Counted from the stretch's first letter, positions 38,193 to 49,869 are shown. The stretch is 64,000 nt of DNA from Microbulbifer sp. YPW16 (GCF_021290385.1 NZ_CP089928.1:1472501-1536500), one strand, 5' to 3'. The notes: generated by a model not told the origin, from the letters alone. Made by a program: numbers and translations.

Positions 38193-38795
38193 ATGGAAAA
38201 TCCTATGCCGGCTCTTTTTTACAGCAACTCCGGCCTGCATGGAGAACTGCTGTTTTCCCTGGTTTCGGGGTCCCTCCCTTACAAATGGGAGAGGGCGGAG
38301 TTCGGCAAGCAACGTCACTGCCTGCCACATTACTTTGCCATCATTTTCGACTGTTCGCAGATCGCCGGCAATCAATACCAGGGCGCAACCCTTCGCTTTT
38401 TACTGTCGCTGAACCACCCGAAAATACTGCTCATCAATTATCCGCCTGACCTGGCCGACAACCTGACCGCACAGATTCGCAATCGCGGCATGCGATTCAT
38501 TTGCGATTCCCACGGCAGCCAGGAAGTTCTGGTTGAGCGCCTTGCCAACGCCCTGCGCGAAGACGGCCGCGAAGAGCCGGCCGCGACCCATACCCCGCTG
38601 CTGACCCGACGGGAACAGGAAATACTGGCGCAGCTAACCTCCGGGGAATCGAATAGCGTCATTGCCACGCGGCTGCACCTGAGCGAACACACCGTCAAAA
38701 ACCACATTTACAACATTTTCCGCAAGATCGGTGTCAAGAACCGTCTCCAGGCCAGCAACTGGGCAAAGCTGCACCTGGAAGGGGAGCGAATATGA
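38193..38795 (+). CDS. csgD: CsgD-like LuxR-family regulator of curli
   Basis: A 200-residue regulator with a degenerate receiver-like N-terminal half and a C-terminal LuxR helix-turn-helix (LLTRREQEILAQLTSGESN, then HTVKNHIYNIFRKIGVKNR). The C-terminal block matches E. coli CsgD closely, including the KNR-QA-WA end. The ATG at 38193 follows GAGGCGAA. It heads a plus-strand cluster and overlaps csgE by four bases, mirroring the csgDEFG order of E. coli. The symbol is by analogy; regulation of the curlin genes is inferred. Confidence 0.85.
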   Translation: MENPMPALFYSNSGLHGELLFSLVSGSLPYKWERAEFGKQRHCLPHYFAIIFDCSQIAGNQYQGATLRFLLSLNHPKILLINYPPDLADNLTAQIRNRGMRFICDSHGSQEVLVERLANALREDGREEPAATHTPLLTRREQEILAQLTSGESNSVIATRLHLSEHTVKNHIYNIFRKIGVKNRLQASNWAKLHLEGERI

Positions 38796-39238
38796 GGCCA
38801 CTGCCGGTGATGCTTGCCGTGCTCCTGAGCCTGCCTGTACTGGCACAGGACGACGAGCTGGAGGAGACCGTCAAGGCCGGCACCCTGGAAGAGTCGACCG
38901 GTCGTCTCGAGGATGAGATCAGTGGGTTCAATATCGACCAGACGATTACCCGGACCGGGCACGATTTCGCCCGCTATATGAGTGAGTACCGGAATTACCA
39001 CTACCCGGACGCCCAATACAACCTCACCATCCGCGAAAGACCCTCGGCTCGGTGGGGCAACCTGATCTGGGTAACGTACAACTATAAAGTTGTATACCGG
39101 CGTTTTCTCCAGCCAAGAAACGCCGACGTGCAAAAACAGGCTGAACAGGCCGCCATACAGATTCATGAAATGGTGCAGAAAGAAAAGCTGCGCCAGGCAC
39201 TGGAAGACCACTTTGACCTGGGAAAGGACGAATTTTAA
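38792..39238 (+). CDS. csgE: Curli assembly chaperone CsgE
   Basis: Periplasmic factor that caps the CsgG pore and selects curli substrates. The 148-residue product has a signal peptide (MRPLPVMLAVLLSLPVLAQ) and the family motifs ISGFNIDQTITRTGHDF and NLTIRERPSARWGN. It overlaps csgD by four bases at its start and csgF by one base at its stop, so csgDEF are tightly coupled. All conserved family segments are intact. Confidence 0.94.
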   Translation: MRPLPVMLAVLLSLPVLAQDDELEETVKAGTLEESTGRLEDEISGFNIDQTITRTGHDFARYMSEYRNYHYPDAQYNLTIRERPSARWGNLIWVTYNYKVVYRRFLQPRNADVQKQAEQAAIQIHEMVQKEKLRQALEDHFDLGKDEF

Positions 39239-39657
39239 TGAAAGCAAAGTACATCGCTTGTTATTTCCTGGCTCCCGCCCTGACAGCCAGCTTTAACCCG
39301 GCCATTGCCACCGAATTGATTTACGAGCCAACCAATCCAAATTTCGGCGGCAACCCCCTGAATGGCAGTTACCTGCTGTCCAATGCACAGGCCCAAGATG
39401 ACAACGAGGACCCGGATCGGCCTGAAGACCTGTTTGAGCAACCCAGTCCGCTGGACCGGTTCACAGATTCACTGGAGACCCGACTGCTCAACCAGTTACT
39501 GACGGATGTTGGTAATGGCAATAGCGGTGAACTGATCACCGACGATTTTATTGTGCAGATAGTGGATACGGATGGCGTCCTTACCATCCTGGTCACCGAC
39601 CGGGACACAGGAGATGTGAGTGAAATCATAGTGAGTGGCCTGAACCCGACAAACTAA
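39238..39657 (+). CDS. csgF: Curli assembly protein CsgF
   Basis: Surface-exposed accessory protein that sits in the CsgG channel mouth and helps CsgB nucleate fibres. After the signal peptide the mature start TELIYEPTNPNFGGNPLNGSYLL carries the CsgG-constriction-binding NPNFGGNPLNGS. The 139-residue length is normal. A short acidic insert (DDNEDPDRPED) follows. The stop/start junction with csgE is TAATG. Confidence 0.95.
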   Translation: MKAKYIACYFLAPALTASFNPAIATELIYEPTNPNFGGNPLNGSYLLSNAQAQDDNEDPDRPEDLFEQPSPLDRFTDSLETRLLNQLLTDVGNGNSGELITDDFIVQIVDTDGVLTILVTDRDTGDVSEIIVSGLNPTN

Positions 39658-39721
39658 ACGCTACCTAGCCTGGCCGAAGATAAATTCAATAATTCGCGAT
39701 TCTCTATAGGAGAGATGTGCC

Positions 39722-40591
39722 ATGCGAAAAATAATCAGCAAGTGTGGAGTGCCCCTGTTGGCGCTGGTTACAACATTGAGTGGCTGCACCCTGGTGAAGA
39801 GCACCAGCGATTCCCTGTTTGGCCCCGGACAGAATGACGCTGGCCTGACACCGAGGCACGCCACGTTCCGCGACCTTCTCAACCTGCCCGCACCCAAGGG
39901 CAAGATCCTGGTGGCGGTCTACAATTTCCGCGACCAGACGGGCCAGTATAAGCCAGCCCCTTCCAGCAGCTTTTCTACTGCGATTACCCAGGGTGGCGCG
40001 TCGATGCTGATGGATGTCCTCAACCAGTCGGGCTGGTTTATCCCGCTGGAGCGAGAAGGGCTACAGAACCTGTTGACGGAGAGGAAAATCATCCGCGCCG
40101 CGCAGAACAAGCCCAATATGCCCGCGAACAACAGTCATCCGCTGCCCAGTCTTGTCGCCGCAAACGTTCTGCTTGAAGGCGGCGTGGTCGCTTACGATAC
40201 GAATATCCGTACCGGTGGTGCCGGTGCCCGCTACTTCGGGATTGGGCTGGATGACCAGTACCGGGTCGACCAGGTCACCGTCAACCTGCGGGCTATCGAT
40301 ATCCGCTCCGGTCGCGTATTGCACTCGGTACTGACCTCAAAAACGGTCTATTCGAAGGCAATCAGCGCGGATGTCTACCGGTTTGTGAGTTTCCGCCGCC
40401 TTCTGGAAATGGAAGCGGGAATGACACGCAACGAACCTGCACAGCTGGCCACCCTGTCTGCGATGGAGTCGGCCGTAATTCACCTGATCAGTGAAGGTAT
40501 CGTTGCCAATTCCTGGGCACTGCAGAACCCGGACGAAATCAACAATGAGGTCCTGCAGTACTACCTGAATGAACCGGTCAGGTTCATGTGA
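39722..40591 (+). CDS. csgG: Curli secretion channel lipoprotein CsgG
   Basis: Nonameric outer-membrane lipoprotein pore that exports curlin subunits. The 289-residue product begins MRKIISKCGVPLLALVTTL with lipobox LSGC, then the family's LPAPKGKILVAVYNFRDQTGQYKP and FIPLEREGLQNLLTERKIIR. The end carries the helix with EINNEVLQYY. A GGAGAG ribosome site lies upstream. It follows csgF by 64 bp and precedes the curlin genes. One channel would export all the long subunits in this cluster. Confidence 0.96.
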   Translation: MRKIISKCGVPLLALVTTLSGCTLVKSTSDSLFGPGQNDAGLTPRHATFRDLLNLPAPKGKILVAVYNFRDQTGQYKPAPSSSFSTAITQGGASMLMDVLNQSGWFIPLEREGLQNLLTERKIIRAAQNKPNMPANNSHPLPSLVAANVLLEGGVVAYDTNIRTGGAGARYFGIGLDDQYRVDQVTVNLRAIDIRSGRVLHSVLTSKTVYSKAISADVYRFVSFRRLLEMEAGMTRNEPAQLATLSAMESAVIHLISEGIVANSWALQNPDEINNEVLQYYLNEPVRFM

Positions 40592-40633
40592 TGCCCCGAC
40601 GGCATCCGGATTAACCAAGACAGAGATAAGTGA

Positions 40634-41197
40634 ATGAAACTGTTCTGCCTGCATGGCAGCCGGCAGCGGCCCGCCCGGCTTTTTTCCCTGGCCATCGCCT
40701 GCCTGCTTTGTGCCGCGGCAATGACACAGGCGCAGGAACTGCAAGTCGCCGCTGAACTACCGACGCAAAGTGAGCTGGATGCAGCAACCGCTGTTTCCAT
40801 CGCCAACCTGGCAGTAATTGTCCAGGACGGCAGTCTTAACACGCTGGACGGCCGCCAGGTTGGCGTGCTGAACTTTCTCTCGGCACTACAGCAGGGCAAT
40901 CAGAACTTTCTCTCCGTAAACCAGTCCGGCATCGACAATGCGGCAATTGTCCGGCAATTGGGTGAGATCAACCTGGCGTACCTGCTACAGGTTGGCTATG
41001 AAAACCTGATTCAACTGGACCAGCTGGGCTTCGGGCACCGGGCGGGTGTCTCCCAGTATGGTATCCAGAACTCAGCCAACATCGAGCAGCTTGGTGCGGC
41101 ACATAAAGTGGACATCTACCAGAGCGGTAATGGCCTGAGCACTTCCGTGTCACAGCAGGGCACCTCAATCACCACTGTCGTGAACCAATACAACTGA
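40634..41197 (+). CDS. csgB: CsgB-like curlin repeat protein (nucleator-type)
   Basis: A 187-residue secreted protein. An extended N-terminus with a signal peptide (LFSLAIACLLCAAAMTQAQ) precedes about 45 non-repeat residues. Then come roughly five curlin-type units of about 22 residues with the Q-x-G-x-x-N pattern (QQGNQNFLSVNQSGIDNAA, QLGEINLAYLLQVGYEN). The size and five-repeat architecture match CsgB/CsgA. It directly follows csgG, before the four long paralogues, so nucleator is the best guess; minor subunit is an alternative. Confidence 0.8.
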   Translation: MKLFCLHGSRQRPARLFSLAIACLLCAAAMTQAQELQVAAELPTQSELDAATAVSIANLAVIVQDGSLNTLDGRQVGVLNFLSALQQGNQNFLSVNQSGIDNAAIVRQLGEINLAYLLQVGYENLIQLDQLGFGHRAGVSQYGIQNSANIEQLGAAHKVDIYQSGNGLSTSVSQQGTSITTVVNQYN

Positions 41198-41224
41198 GCG
41201 GGCAAACACAAGCGGGGTCACGGA

Positions 41225-42118
41225 ATGACAAGTTTCCACGGCGTAGTCCTGTTCTCGATGACGGTGATGACTGCATCGCTGGCAGCGGCGCAAAGCAACT
41301 CTATCGATCAGGAACAGGAGGGTTCCGGCAATTTCGCTTCTGCTGAACAGAGGCGCTCCAGTGCCCGGGGTAGTGCCATCGACCAGGACCAGGACGGCAC
41401 CTACAACAGTGCCTATGCTGTACAGCAGAGTGAGCAGGGTGGCGAAATCCTGCAACTCCAGGAAGGTGGCCTCAATGAAGTCTATTCCCTGCAACAGTAC
41501 GGGGACGACAATACCAGCATCCAGATACAACTGGGTGGACGTAATAGCGCATTGAACGTGCAACTCGCCAGTTATGGCAGCGAGACAATCACACGCCAGC
41601 GCGGCTTATCCAACAGTAGTGAAATCCGCCAGACACTGACAGTCCGCAACAAGGCACAGGTCGACCAGTCCGGTATCCTGCAGGATGCGAGTATCCGGCA
41701 ATACGACAGCTATATCAGCACGGCATTTATCTCCCAGGCTGGCACCGATAACAATGCCGATATCGAGCAGTCCGGGATAGGCAACAGCGCGGTGGAAAGC
41801 CAGGCAGGTGAACTGAACCTCGCGGACACAGGGCAGGCGGGTTTTTTCAATAATGTCGATGTGACACAGGACGGTATCGCCAATCGTGCCCTGGCGGAAC
41901 AGGACGAATGGTACAATAGTGCCGACATCACGCAGGGCGGCAACTTCAACGCTGTAACCCTGCAGCAGACCGGCGCCTATGGCCAGGGTGGAAGTCACCT
42001 GGCGATCATTTCCCAGGCTGGCAACCTGAATAGCGTGGGATTACTCCAGCAAGGGTTCTCTGCGACCGCCATCATCTCGCAGACCGGCGGCGGTAACACT
42101 GTGTCCCTGTCACAATAA
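41225..42118 (+). CDS. Long curlin-repeat protein 1
   Basis: A 297-residue secreted protein with signal peptide (MTSFHGVVLFSMTVMTASLA) and about eleven 22-residue curlin units (Q-x-G-x-x-N-x-A spacing), against five in CsgA. It begins only 28 bp after the csgB-like gene and is likely in the same transcript. It ends AIISQTGGGNTVSLSQ, a Gln-terminated repeat shared in outline with the three downstream paralogues, but its signal peptide differs from theirs. Probable amyloid fibre subunit. Confidence 0.85.
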   Translation: MTSFHGVVLFSMTVMTASLAAAQSNSIDQEQEGSGNFASAEQRRSSARGSAIDQDQDGTYNSAYAVQQSEQGGEILQLQEGGLNEVYSLQQYGDDNTSIQIQLGGRNSALNVQLASYGSETITRQRGLSNSSEIRQTLTVRNKAQVDQSGILQDASIRQYDSYISTAFISQAGTDNNADIEQSGIGNSAVESQAGELNLADTGQAGFFNNVDVTQDGIANRALAEQDEWYNSADITQGGNFNAVTLQQTGAYGQGGSHLAIISQAGNLNSVGLLQQGFSATAIISQTGGGNTVSLSQ

Positions 42119-42557
42119 ACATCTTTACCCCCCGGACTAGCGCCCCCTCCTCCCATCCCCGGGAATGTCCCCCCGTTCGTCTCACTCACCTGATTGCGCC
42201 ATATTCAACGTAAGCGGCTATTCATTCAACAGACTGATCAAAAAACGAACTTTTTTCCTAGTGTTTCGACACTTCCCTCCCATAGCGACATTCCGGCCAG
42301 CCAGCAAAACTGACAGTCGAGCGATCAAGTTTTGACCATAAAGATCGAAATTTGCTCGCCGAGCAGTGCCAGCTGATCCCAGGGATCTGCGGGCATGACT
42401 GGCAGGCGATCCATGCGCCTCCAGGGAAGGAATAGAGCCACATGGCTCAGGAGGATTTCCCTCCGATCAAAAAGGAATGCGCCGCTAGGCCAAGGGGCGT
42501 ATTCCAGCCAGTAATAGCTGTACTGGTTTCTTAGCGTCAGAAGTAAAGGAGCAACTC
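42119..42557. other. Intergenic region before curlin paralogue 2
   Basis: No gene is visible. A stem GGAATGCGCC / GGCGTATTCC (about 42472-42505, ten pairs counting one G-T) lies some 50 bases before the start codon and may stabilise or regulate the mRNA. The left part is A+T-richer and probably holds a promoter, since the following gene has its own AAAGGAG ribosome site and strong separate expression would be needed for a fibre subunit. Confidence 0.5.
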
Positions 42558-43436
42558 ATGAAGACGTTAACCCCGATCGCCGCCGCTGTACTGTTTGCTG
42601 TGAGCGGAACCGCACTTGCCGCAGGCAATACCGCCACACAGACCCAAATCGGCCTCGGCAATACTGCCGGCGCCTTCCAGATTGGCCCGGGAGTCGATGA
42701 CAACACCATCGACCAGCTGCAGATCGGCATTGTCAACGATGCCGATGCTGTGCAGTTCGCTGGTGAGAACGACAGCAGCATTTCCCAGACCCAGGTTGGT
42801 ATCGCTAACGATGCCTATTCACTGCAAGCATTCGGTGCGTTTAACAACGCTTCCGTACTGCAGGTTGGTATTGCCAACGATGGTGACACCTTCCAGCTGG
42901 GACAGCTGGGCAGTAACGCGCTTATTGTGCAGGTCGGTGCGGGCAACGAGGCAGACGTTCTGCAGGTCCTCGGTGCATTCAACACTGGCGTAGTACTCCA
43001 ATCAGGCGCGGGTAACGAAGGTGAGGTGAACCAGTTCTTCAGCGTCGGCTCACTGGGTATCGTGAACCAGAGCGGACTGGCTAACGATGCCGATACCGAC
43101 CAGGTAGGCCTGTTCAACTTCTCCGATACCACCCAGGTTGGCGTTGCTAACAATGCATGGGTCGATCAGGTAGGTATCCTCAACGTATCAGACGTTAACC
43201 AGTTCGGTCTGGCAAACACGGCTGACGTAGAGCAATTCGGTATCCTCAACAGCCAGACCACCAACCAGCTCGGTATCGTCAACTTTGCTGCGACCACCCA
43301 GGTGGGTCTGGGCCATATGTCCACAACCAACCAACTGGGTATCGCGAACGCGCACCTGACCTTCCAGTTTGGCTTCGCTGAAACAGCGATGGCCACCCAG
43401 GTTGGTCTGGGCAATTTCGGCGTGATCGTGCAGTAA
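42558..43436 (+). CDS. Long curlin-repeat protein 2
   Basis: A 292-residue protein with the signal peptide MKTLTPIAAAVLFAVSGTALA. The rest is repeats: Gln-x-Gly-x-x-Asn units recur every 11 residues, two making one 22-residue curlin turn, about 23 half-units in all. The last dozen are strictly 11 residues. Asp often replaces Asn/Ser after the turn, and Phe/Leu are more common than in CsgA. It ends with the cap GFAETAMATQVGLGNFGVIVQ-like block (only part is quoted: ETAMATQVG). The first 29 bases of the gene are identical to those of paralogue 4. Confidence 0.87.
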   Translation: MKTLTPIAAAVLFAVSGTALAAGNTATQTQIGLGNTAGAFQIGPGVDDNTIDQLQIGIVNDADAVQFAGENDSSISQTQVGIANDAYSLQAFGAFNNASVLQVGIANDGDTFQLGQLGSNALIVQVGAGNEADVLQVLGAFNTGVVLQSGAGNEGEVNQFFSVGSLGIVNQSGLANDADTDQVGLFNFSDTTQVGVANNAWVDQVGILNVSDVNQFGLANTADVEQFGILNSQTTNQLGIVNFAATTQVGLGHMSTTNQLGIANAHLTFQFGFAETAMATQVGLGNFGVIVQ

Positions 43437-43492
43437 AGCGATCCCCGGAAATAGCCAGCGTGACGCGGCTCCGCGCCCGTCACGCACCCACT

Positions 43493-43522
43493 GTCAGCGG
43501 CTTTTCACGGCCGCTGACTTTT
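43493..43522 (+). terminator. Terminator after curlin paralogue 2
   Basis: GTCAGCGGC pairs with GCCGCTGAC around an eight-base loop and is followed by four T. A second GC-rich hairpin (GCGTGACG / CGTCACGC, about 43458-43485) precedes it. It separates paralogues 2 and 3, so the latter probably has its own promoter. Confidence 0.65.
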
Positions 43523-43617
43523 ACATGACTCAGGAGCAGAAAACCCTTACGGCCCACAAGGCCACTCAACCCACACCGTGAAGTAATCCTTTGAGGTGCG
43601 ACGTAAAGGAGATGCGT

Positions 43618-44499
43618 GTGAAACCCTTCACTCCCATTGCGGCAGCTGTTCTACTGGCGACAAGCGGGTACGTCCTCGCAGCCAACAACACTGCCGACCT
43701 GTCACAGGATGGTGTCGCCAACAGTGCAGTGGCTGTCCAGGACAACCCAGCCACGATTGATAACACCATCATTCAGCGACAATCCGGTTTCTTCAATAGC
43801 GCCGAGGCAGTACAGGCTGGCGAAACCGGCAGCATGATCTACCAGGTCCAGGATGGCGCGCTCAATGACGCCTATTCGCTACAGCAAGGCGGCACAGGTA
43901 ACACAGCGCACGTCAGCCAGTCCGGGATACTCAACCGTGCTTCGACATTCCAGATAGCCACAAGCAACAGCGAAGCTCGTATCGGCCAAACCGGCTTTGG
44001 CAACGATGCGTCAATCACGCAGGTAGATGGCAGTGGTAACGTGGCGGTCATCGAGCAGGTAGGTTCAGTGCATGGCGCGGCAATTGGCCAGTACGCGGCC
44101 TATGACTCCGAAGCCTATATTTTCCAGTCCGGTCAGGGTAACGAGGCATCAATTCTCCAGGCCGGTTCTGGACAATACGCCAGCATCGGCCAGGACGGCC
44201 TGCTGAATACGGCCAATATTACCCAGCTCGACCTGTACAACGAGGCAGAAATCTACCAGCAGGGGCTGGGTAACGAAGCCAACATCCTGCAGGCCTCCCA
44301 GTACAACCAGGCTGTCATCAACCAGAGCGGCCTGTTAAACCGTGCAGATATTTTCCAGTTTGGACCTGGTGGCAACCACCGGGCACTGGTGAACCAGTCC
44401 GGCGTACAGAACGAAGCACTGGTCATCCAGAACGGCTATTCGGAAACTGCCATCATCAACCAGGTTGGCGTAGGAAACTCGGCCAGCATCTTCCAGTAA
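43618..44499 (+). CDS. Long curlin-repeat protein 3
   Basis: A 293-residue curlin-repeat protein. The GTG at 43618 (M-KPFTPIAAAVLLATSG) is six bases after AAAGGAG and aligns with the N-termini of paralogues 2 and 4; the ATG at 43612 sits against the ribosome site. About eleven 22-residue units follow, with more Tyr and Glu than its neighbours. It ends YSETAIINQVGVGNSASIFQ, the shared cap. The gene is flanked by terminator-like hairpins, so it appears to be a separate transcript. Confidence 0.86.
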   Translation: MKPFTPIAAAVLLATSGYVLAANNTADLSQDGVANSAVAVQDNPATIDNTIIQRQSGFFNSAEAVQAGETGSMIYQVQDGALNDAYSLQQGGTGNTAHVSQSGILNRASTFQIATSNSEARIGQTGFGNDASITQVDGSGNVAVIEQVGSVHGAAIGQYAAYDSEAYIFQSGQGNEASILQAGSGQYASIGQDGLLNTANITQLDLYNEAEIYQQGLGNEANILQASQYNQAVINQSGLLNRADIFQFGPGGNHRALVNQSGVQNEALVIQNGYSETAIINQVGVGNSASIFQ

Positions 44500-45016
44500 G
44501 CATGGTCGCTTTCCAGGGAGAGGCCCACACCTGATAACCAGGGCCACCAAGCGCCGCCGCCCTGCCTGCGAAGTTCACTGGCAGGGCGGCGATTCCTGGT
44601 TCCGGGAGTCTCTCACGGGCGCTGTGGCTGTGACAGGTCCGCTTATCTGTTTGTCTCTACGCCGCCCGCGTCTGTTAACACTTTCTTCTCAACCAACTCC
44701 GTACTTCCTTCCCATGGCACCTCCACCAAGAACTGGCAACACTGTCATTTAGAAAGCACATTCATTGTCGAAACAGGCAGTACGACCCAATGAATCGAAG
44801 CAGTATCTGTACCCTGCAAGCGGATTGCCCCTTCCCCGGCCTGTCGTGCCGACAGGTTCCCCACCTGATTCCCAGTCTCAGCCCGGCTCCCCAGTGGACA
44901 CGGATGGCCTGTGGCTGGAGCCCTCTATGGTGCTGAGTAAGGCACCATAAGAGATCGGTGCAAACTGGCACCGGTTTTACCAACGTCGGAAACTCAATGC
45001 AGTAATGGAGACACTC
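44500..45016. promoter_or_regulatory. Long leader/intergenic region before curlin paralogue 4
   Basis: A 12-bp GC-rich hairpin (CGCCGCCCTGCC / GGCAGGGCGGCG, 44555-44591) without a T run lies just after paralogue 3. Further on, four short segments alternate GGTGC (44929-44933), GCACC (44942-44946), GGTGC (44957-44961) and GCACC (44968-44972). They can pair 1-2 plus 3-4 or 2-3 instead, and the last stem is followed by GGTTTTACC. This resembles an attenuator layout about 45 bases before the start codon. No gene is seen. Confidence 0.45.
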
Positions 45017-45892
45017 ATGAAGACGTTAACCCCGATCGCCGCCGCCCTGCTGTTTGCTATCAGCGGCTCAGTCTTTGCCGCCGGCAATACCACCACACAG
45101 AACCAGTCTGGGGTCGGCAACAATGCTGCTGCCAACCAGACCGGCTTCCTGACCGTGAATAATACGATCACGCAGGATCAATCCGGCTTTTTCAATAATG
45201 CCTCGGCGACCCAGTCGGTGCAGTTCAACAGCTCCATCACCCAGGTGCAGGATGGTGCCCTGAACAATGCCGCGGCATTCCAGACTTTCGGTGCAGGCAA
45301 CTCCGCCAACAGCATGCAGAGCGGGCTGCTCAATAACTCACTGACAGTGCAATCATTGCAGCTGGGCAGCAACTCAATGCATATGCAGGATGGCGCACTG
45401 AACAGTGCGGTCACAGTGCAGACCCTGGGTTTTGGTAACAACGCCAACATTAACCAGTCTGGACTGCTGAACTCGGCTTCAGTGACTCAGGTGTTCAGTT
45501 TCTTCAACACCGCCACCATCAACCAGACCGGCATCCTGAACAATGCCGATGCGCTCCAGAGCGGCCTTGGCCATACCTCAAGCATGACCCAGAACGGTAT
45601 CCTCAATGATGCCGACACCCGCCAGTTCGGCTTCGGTAATGATGCGACCATTGCACAGAGCGGCATCGGAAACGAGGCAGATATCTCCCAGGCAGGTGTG
45701 AACAACGCTGCATTTGAAAGACAGGTTGGTATTGGCAACGACGTGTACGTCGGACAGATCGGCTTCGGTCACCTGGCCGTAACCTCTCAGACCGGTCTTG
45801 GCAACAACGCCCTGGTCGGACAGTTCGGCCTGGCCGAAACAGCCCTTGTCACCCAGATCGGCGCATTCAACAACTCCGTTGTGTTCCAGTAA
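45017..45892 (+). CDS. Long curlin-repeat protein 4
   Basis: A 291-residue curlin-repeat protein. The ATG at 45017 (MKTLTPIAAALLFAISG) gives the same signal peptide as paralogue 2; an ATG at 45005 overlaps the GGAG ribosome site. Units follow the Q-x-G-x-x-N pattern with many Asn-Asn and Asn-Ser turns, Phe-rich strands (FNNASATQSVQFNSS) and little charge. The cap is AETALVTQIGAFNNSVVFQ. A strong terminator follows at 45905. Low charge and high Asn/Gln make it the best candidate for the main fibre subunit; that is inference. Confidence 0.87.
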   Translation: MKTLTPIAAALLFAISGSVFAAGNTTTQNQSGVGNNAAANQTGFLTVNNTITQDQSGFFNNASATQSVQFNSSITQVQDGALNNAAAFQTFGAGNSANSMQSGLLNNSLTVQSLQLGSNSMHMQDGALNSAVTVQTLGFGNNANINQSGLLNSASVTQVFSFFNTATINQTGILNNADALQSGLGHTSSMTQNGILNDADTRQFGFGNDATIAQSGIGNEADISQAGVNNAAFERQVGIGNDVYVGQIGFGHLAVTSQTGLGNNALVGQFGLAETALVTQIGAFNNSVVFQ

Positions 45893-45904
45893 AAGGGCAA
45901 AAAA

Positions 45905-45933
45905 AAGGGCGGCCTGCTGGCCGCCCTTTTTTT
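45905..45933. terminator. Bidirectional terminator between curli locus and greA
   Basis: A perfect GGGCGGCC / GGCCGCCC stem with a TGCT loop is flanked by A and T runs on both sides, so it can end both the plus-strand curlin transcript and the minus-strand greA transcript. Confidence 0.92.
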
Positions 45934-45953
45934 ATTATCGTCCCGCTGCGGGA

Positions 45954-46430
45954 TCAGATATGCTGCACAGTATCGATCTCGTACTCCACCGATCCTGACG
46001 GAGTCTGCACCTCGACAACATCCCCCACTTCCTTGCCGATCAACGCGCGGGCAATCGGCGAGTTCACCGAAATCTTCTTCTCTTTCACGTCAGCCTCATC
46101 ATCGCCAACAATCCGGTAAGTCACTTCCTCGTCGGTTTCCATGTGGATGATGGTCACTGTGGTACCGAAGATCACCTTGTCGCTGGGCTCGATGGCTTTG
46201 ACATCGATGACCTGCGCGTGTGACAGCTTGGCCTCGATTTCCTGGATACGTCCCTCGATAAAGCCCTGCTTCTCGCGGGCCGCGTGGTACTCGGCGTTTT
46301 CCTTCAGGTCGCCATGTTCACGGGCCTCGGCAATCGCCTGGACCACGGCGGGGCGCTCTACCTTCTTCAGGTTTTCCAGTTCGGCGCGCAGGGCCTCGGC
46401 GCCCTCGACAGTCATTGGTACCCGGTTCAA
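45954..46430 (-). CDS. greA: Transcription elongation factor GreA
   Basis: Rescues backtracked RNA polymerase by stimulating transcript cleavage through its N-terminal coiled coil. The start is a TTG at 46430 ([18 protein letters not shown]), seven bases after GGAGG, and gives exactly 158 residues as in E. coli. The acidic coiled-coil tip [12 protein letters not shown] and the C-terminal [14 protein letters not shown] block are intact. It follows carB on the same strand, as in pseudomonads, but a hairpin with a T run lies between. Confidence 0.96.
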   Translation of the reverse strand: MNRVPMTVEGAEALRAELENLKKVERPAVVQAIAEAREHGDLKENAEYHAAREKQGFIEGRIQEIEAKLSHAQVIDVKAIEPSDKVIFGTTVTIIHMETDEEVTYRIVGDDEADVKEKKISVNSPIARALIGKEVGDVVEVQTPSGSVEYEIDTVQHI

Positions 46431-46464
46431 GTTGGGACCTCCAATTTTTATTACTAGAAAACCG

Positions 46465-46497
46465 GGCCTCCCCATGGGGAAGCCCGGCCGATATATC
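46465..46497 (-). terminator. Terminator after carB
   Basis: On the minus strand CCGGGCTTCCCC pairs with GGGGAGGCCCGG, with one mismatch-prone step, and is followed by TTTTC. It sits between carB and greA and should limit read-through into greA. Confidence 0.7.
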
Positions 46498-46540
46498 ACT
46501 GATTGGTTGTGGCCGGTGGCCGCTCCGGGCAGTGCCGGAT

Positions 46541-49771
<3,231 letters not shown>

Positions 49772-49869
49772 CTTTCTTCCGTCTCGCACCGGCCGCACCG
49801 GTGATGGTCAATTCAAAATTCAGTCAGTGCGTATGCACGTGTCCCGTGGCCGGCCGCAGCCGGCCCCTG

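Noticed and set aside
37427..38449. A 340-codon plus-strand frame across the intergenic region before csgD
   Set aside because: It overlaps the start of the csgD-like gene in another frame, has no ribosome site and a random-looking composition rich in Pro, Arg and His.
42620..43430. Regular DNA repeats that could look like a CRISPR array or minisatellite
   Set aside because: The 33-base period is codon-aligned and reflects the 11-residue curlin half-repeat; spacers and conserved direct repeats are absent.
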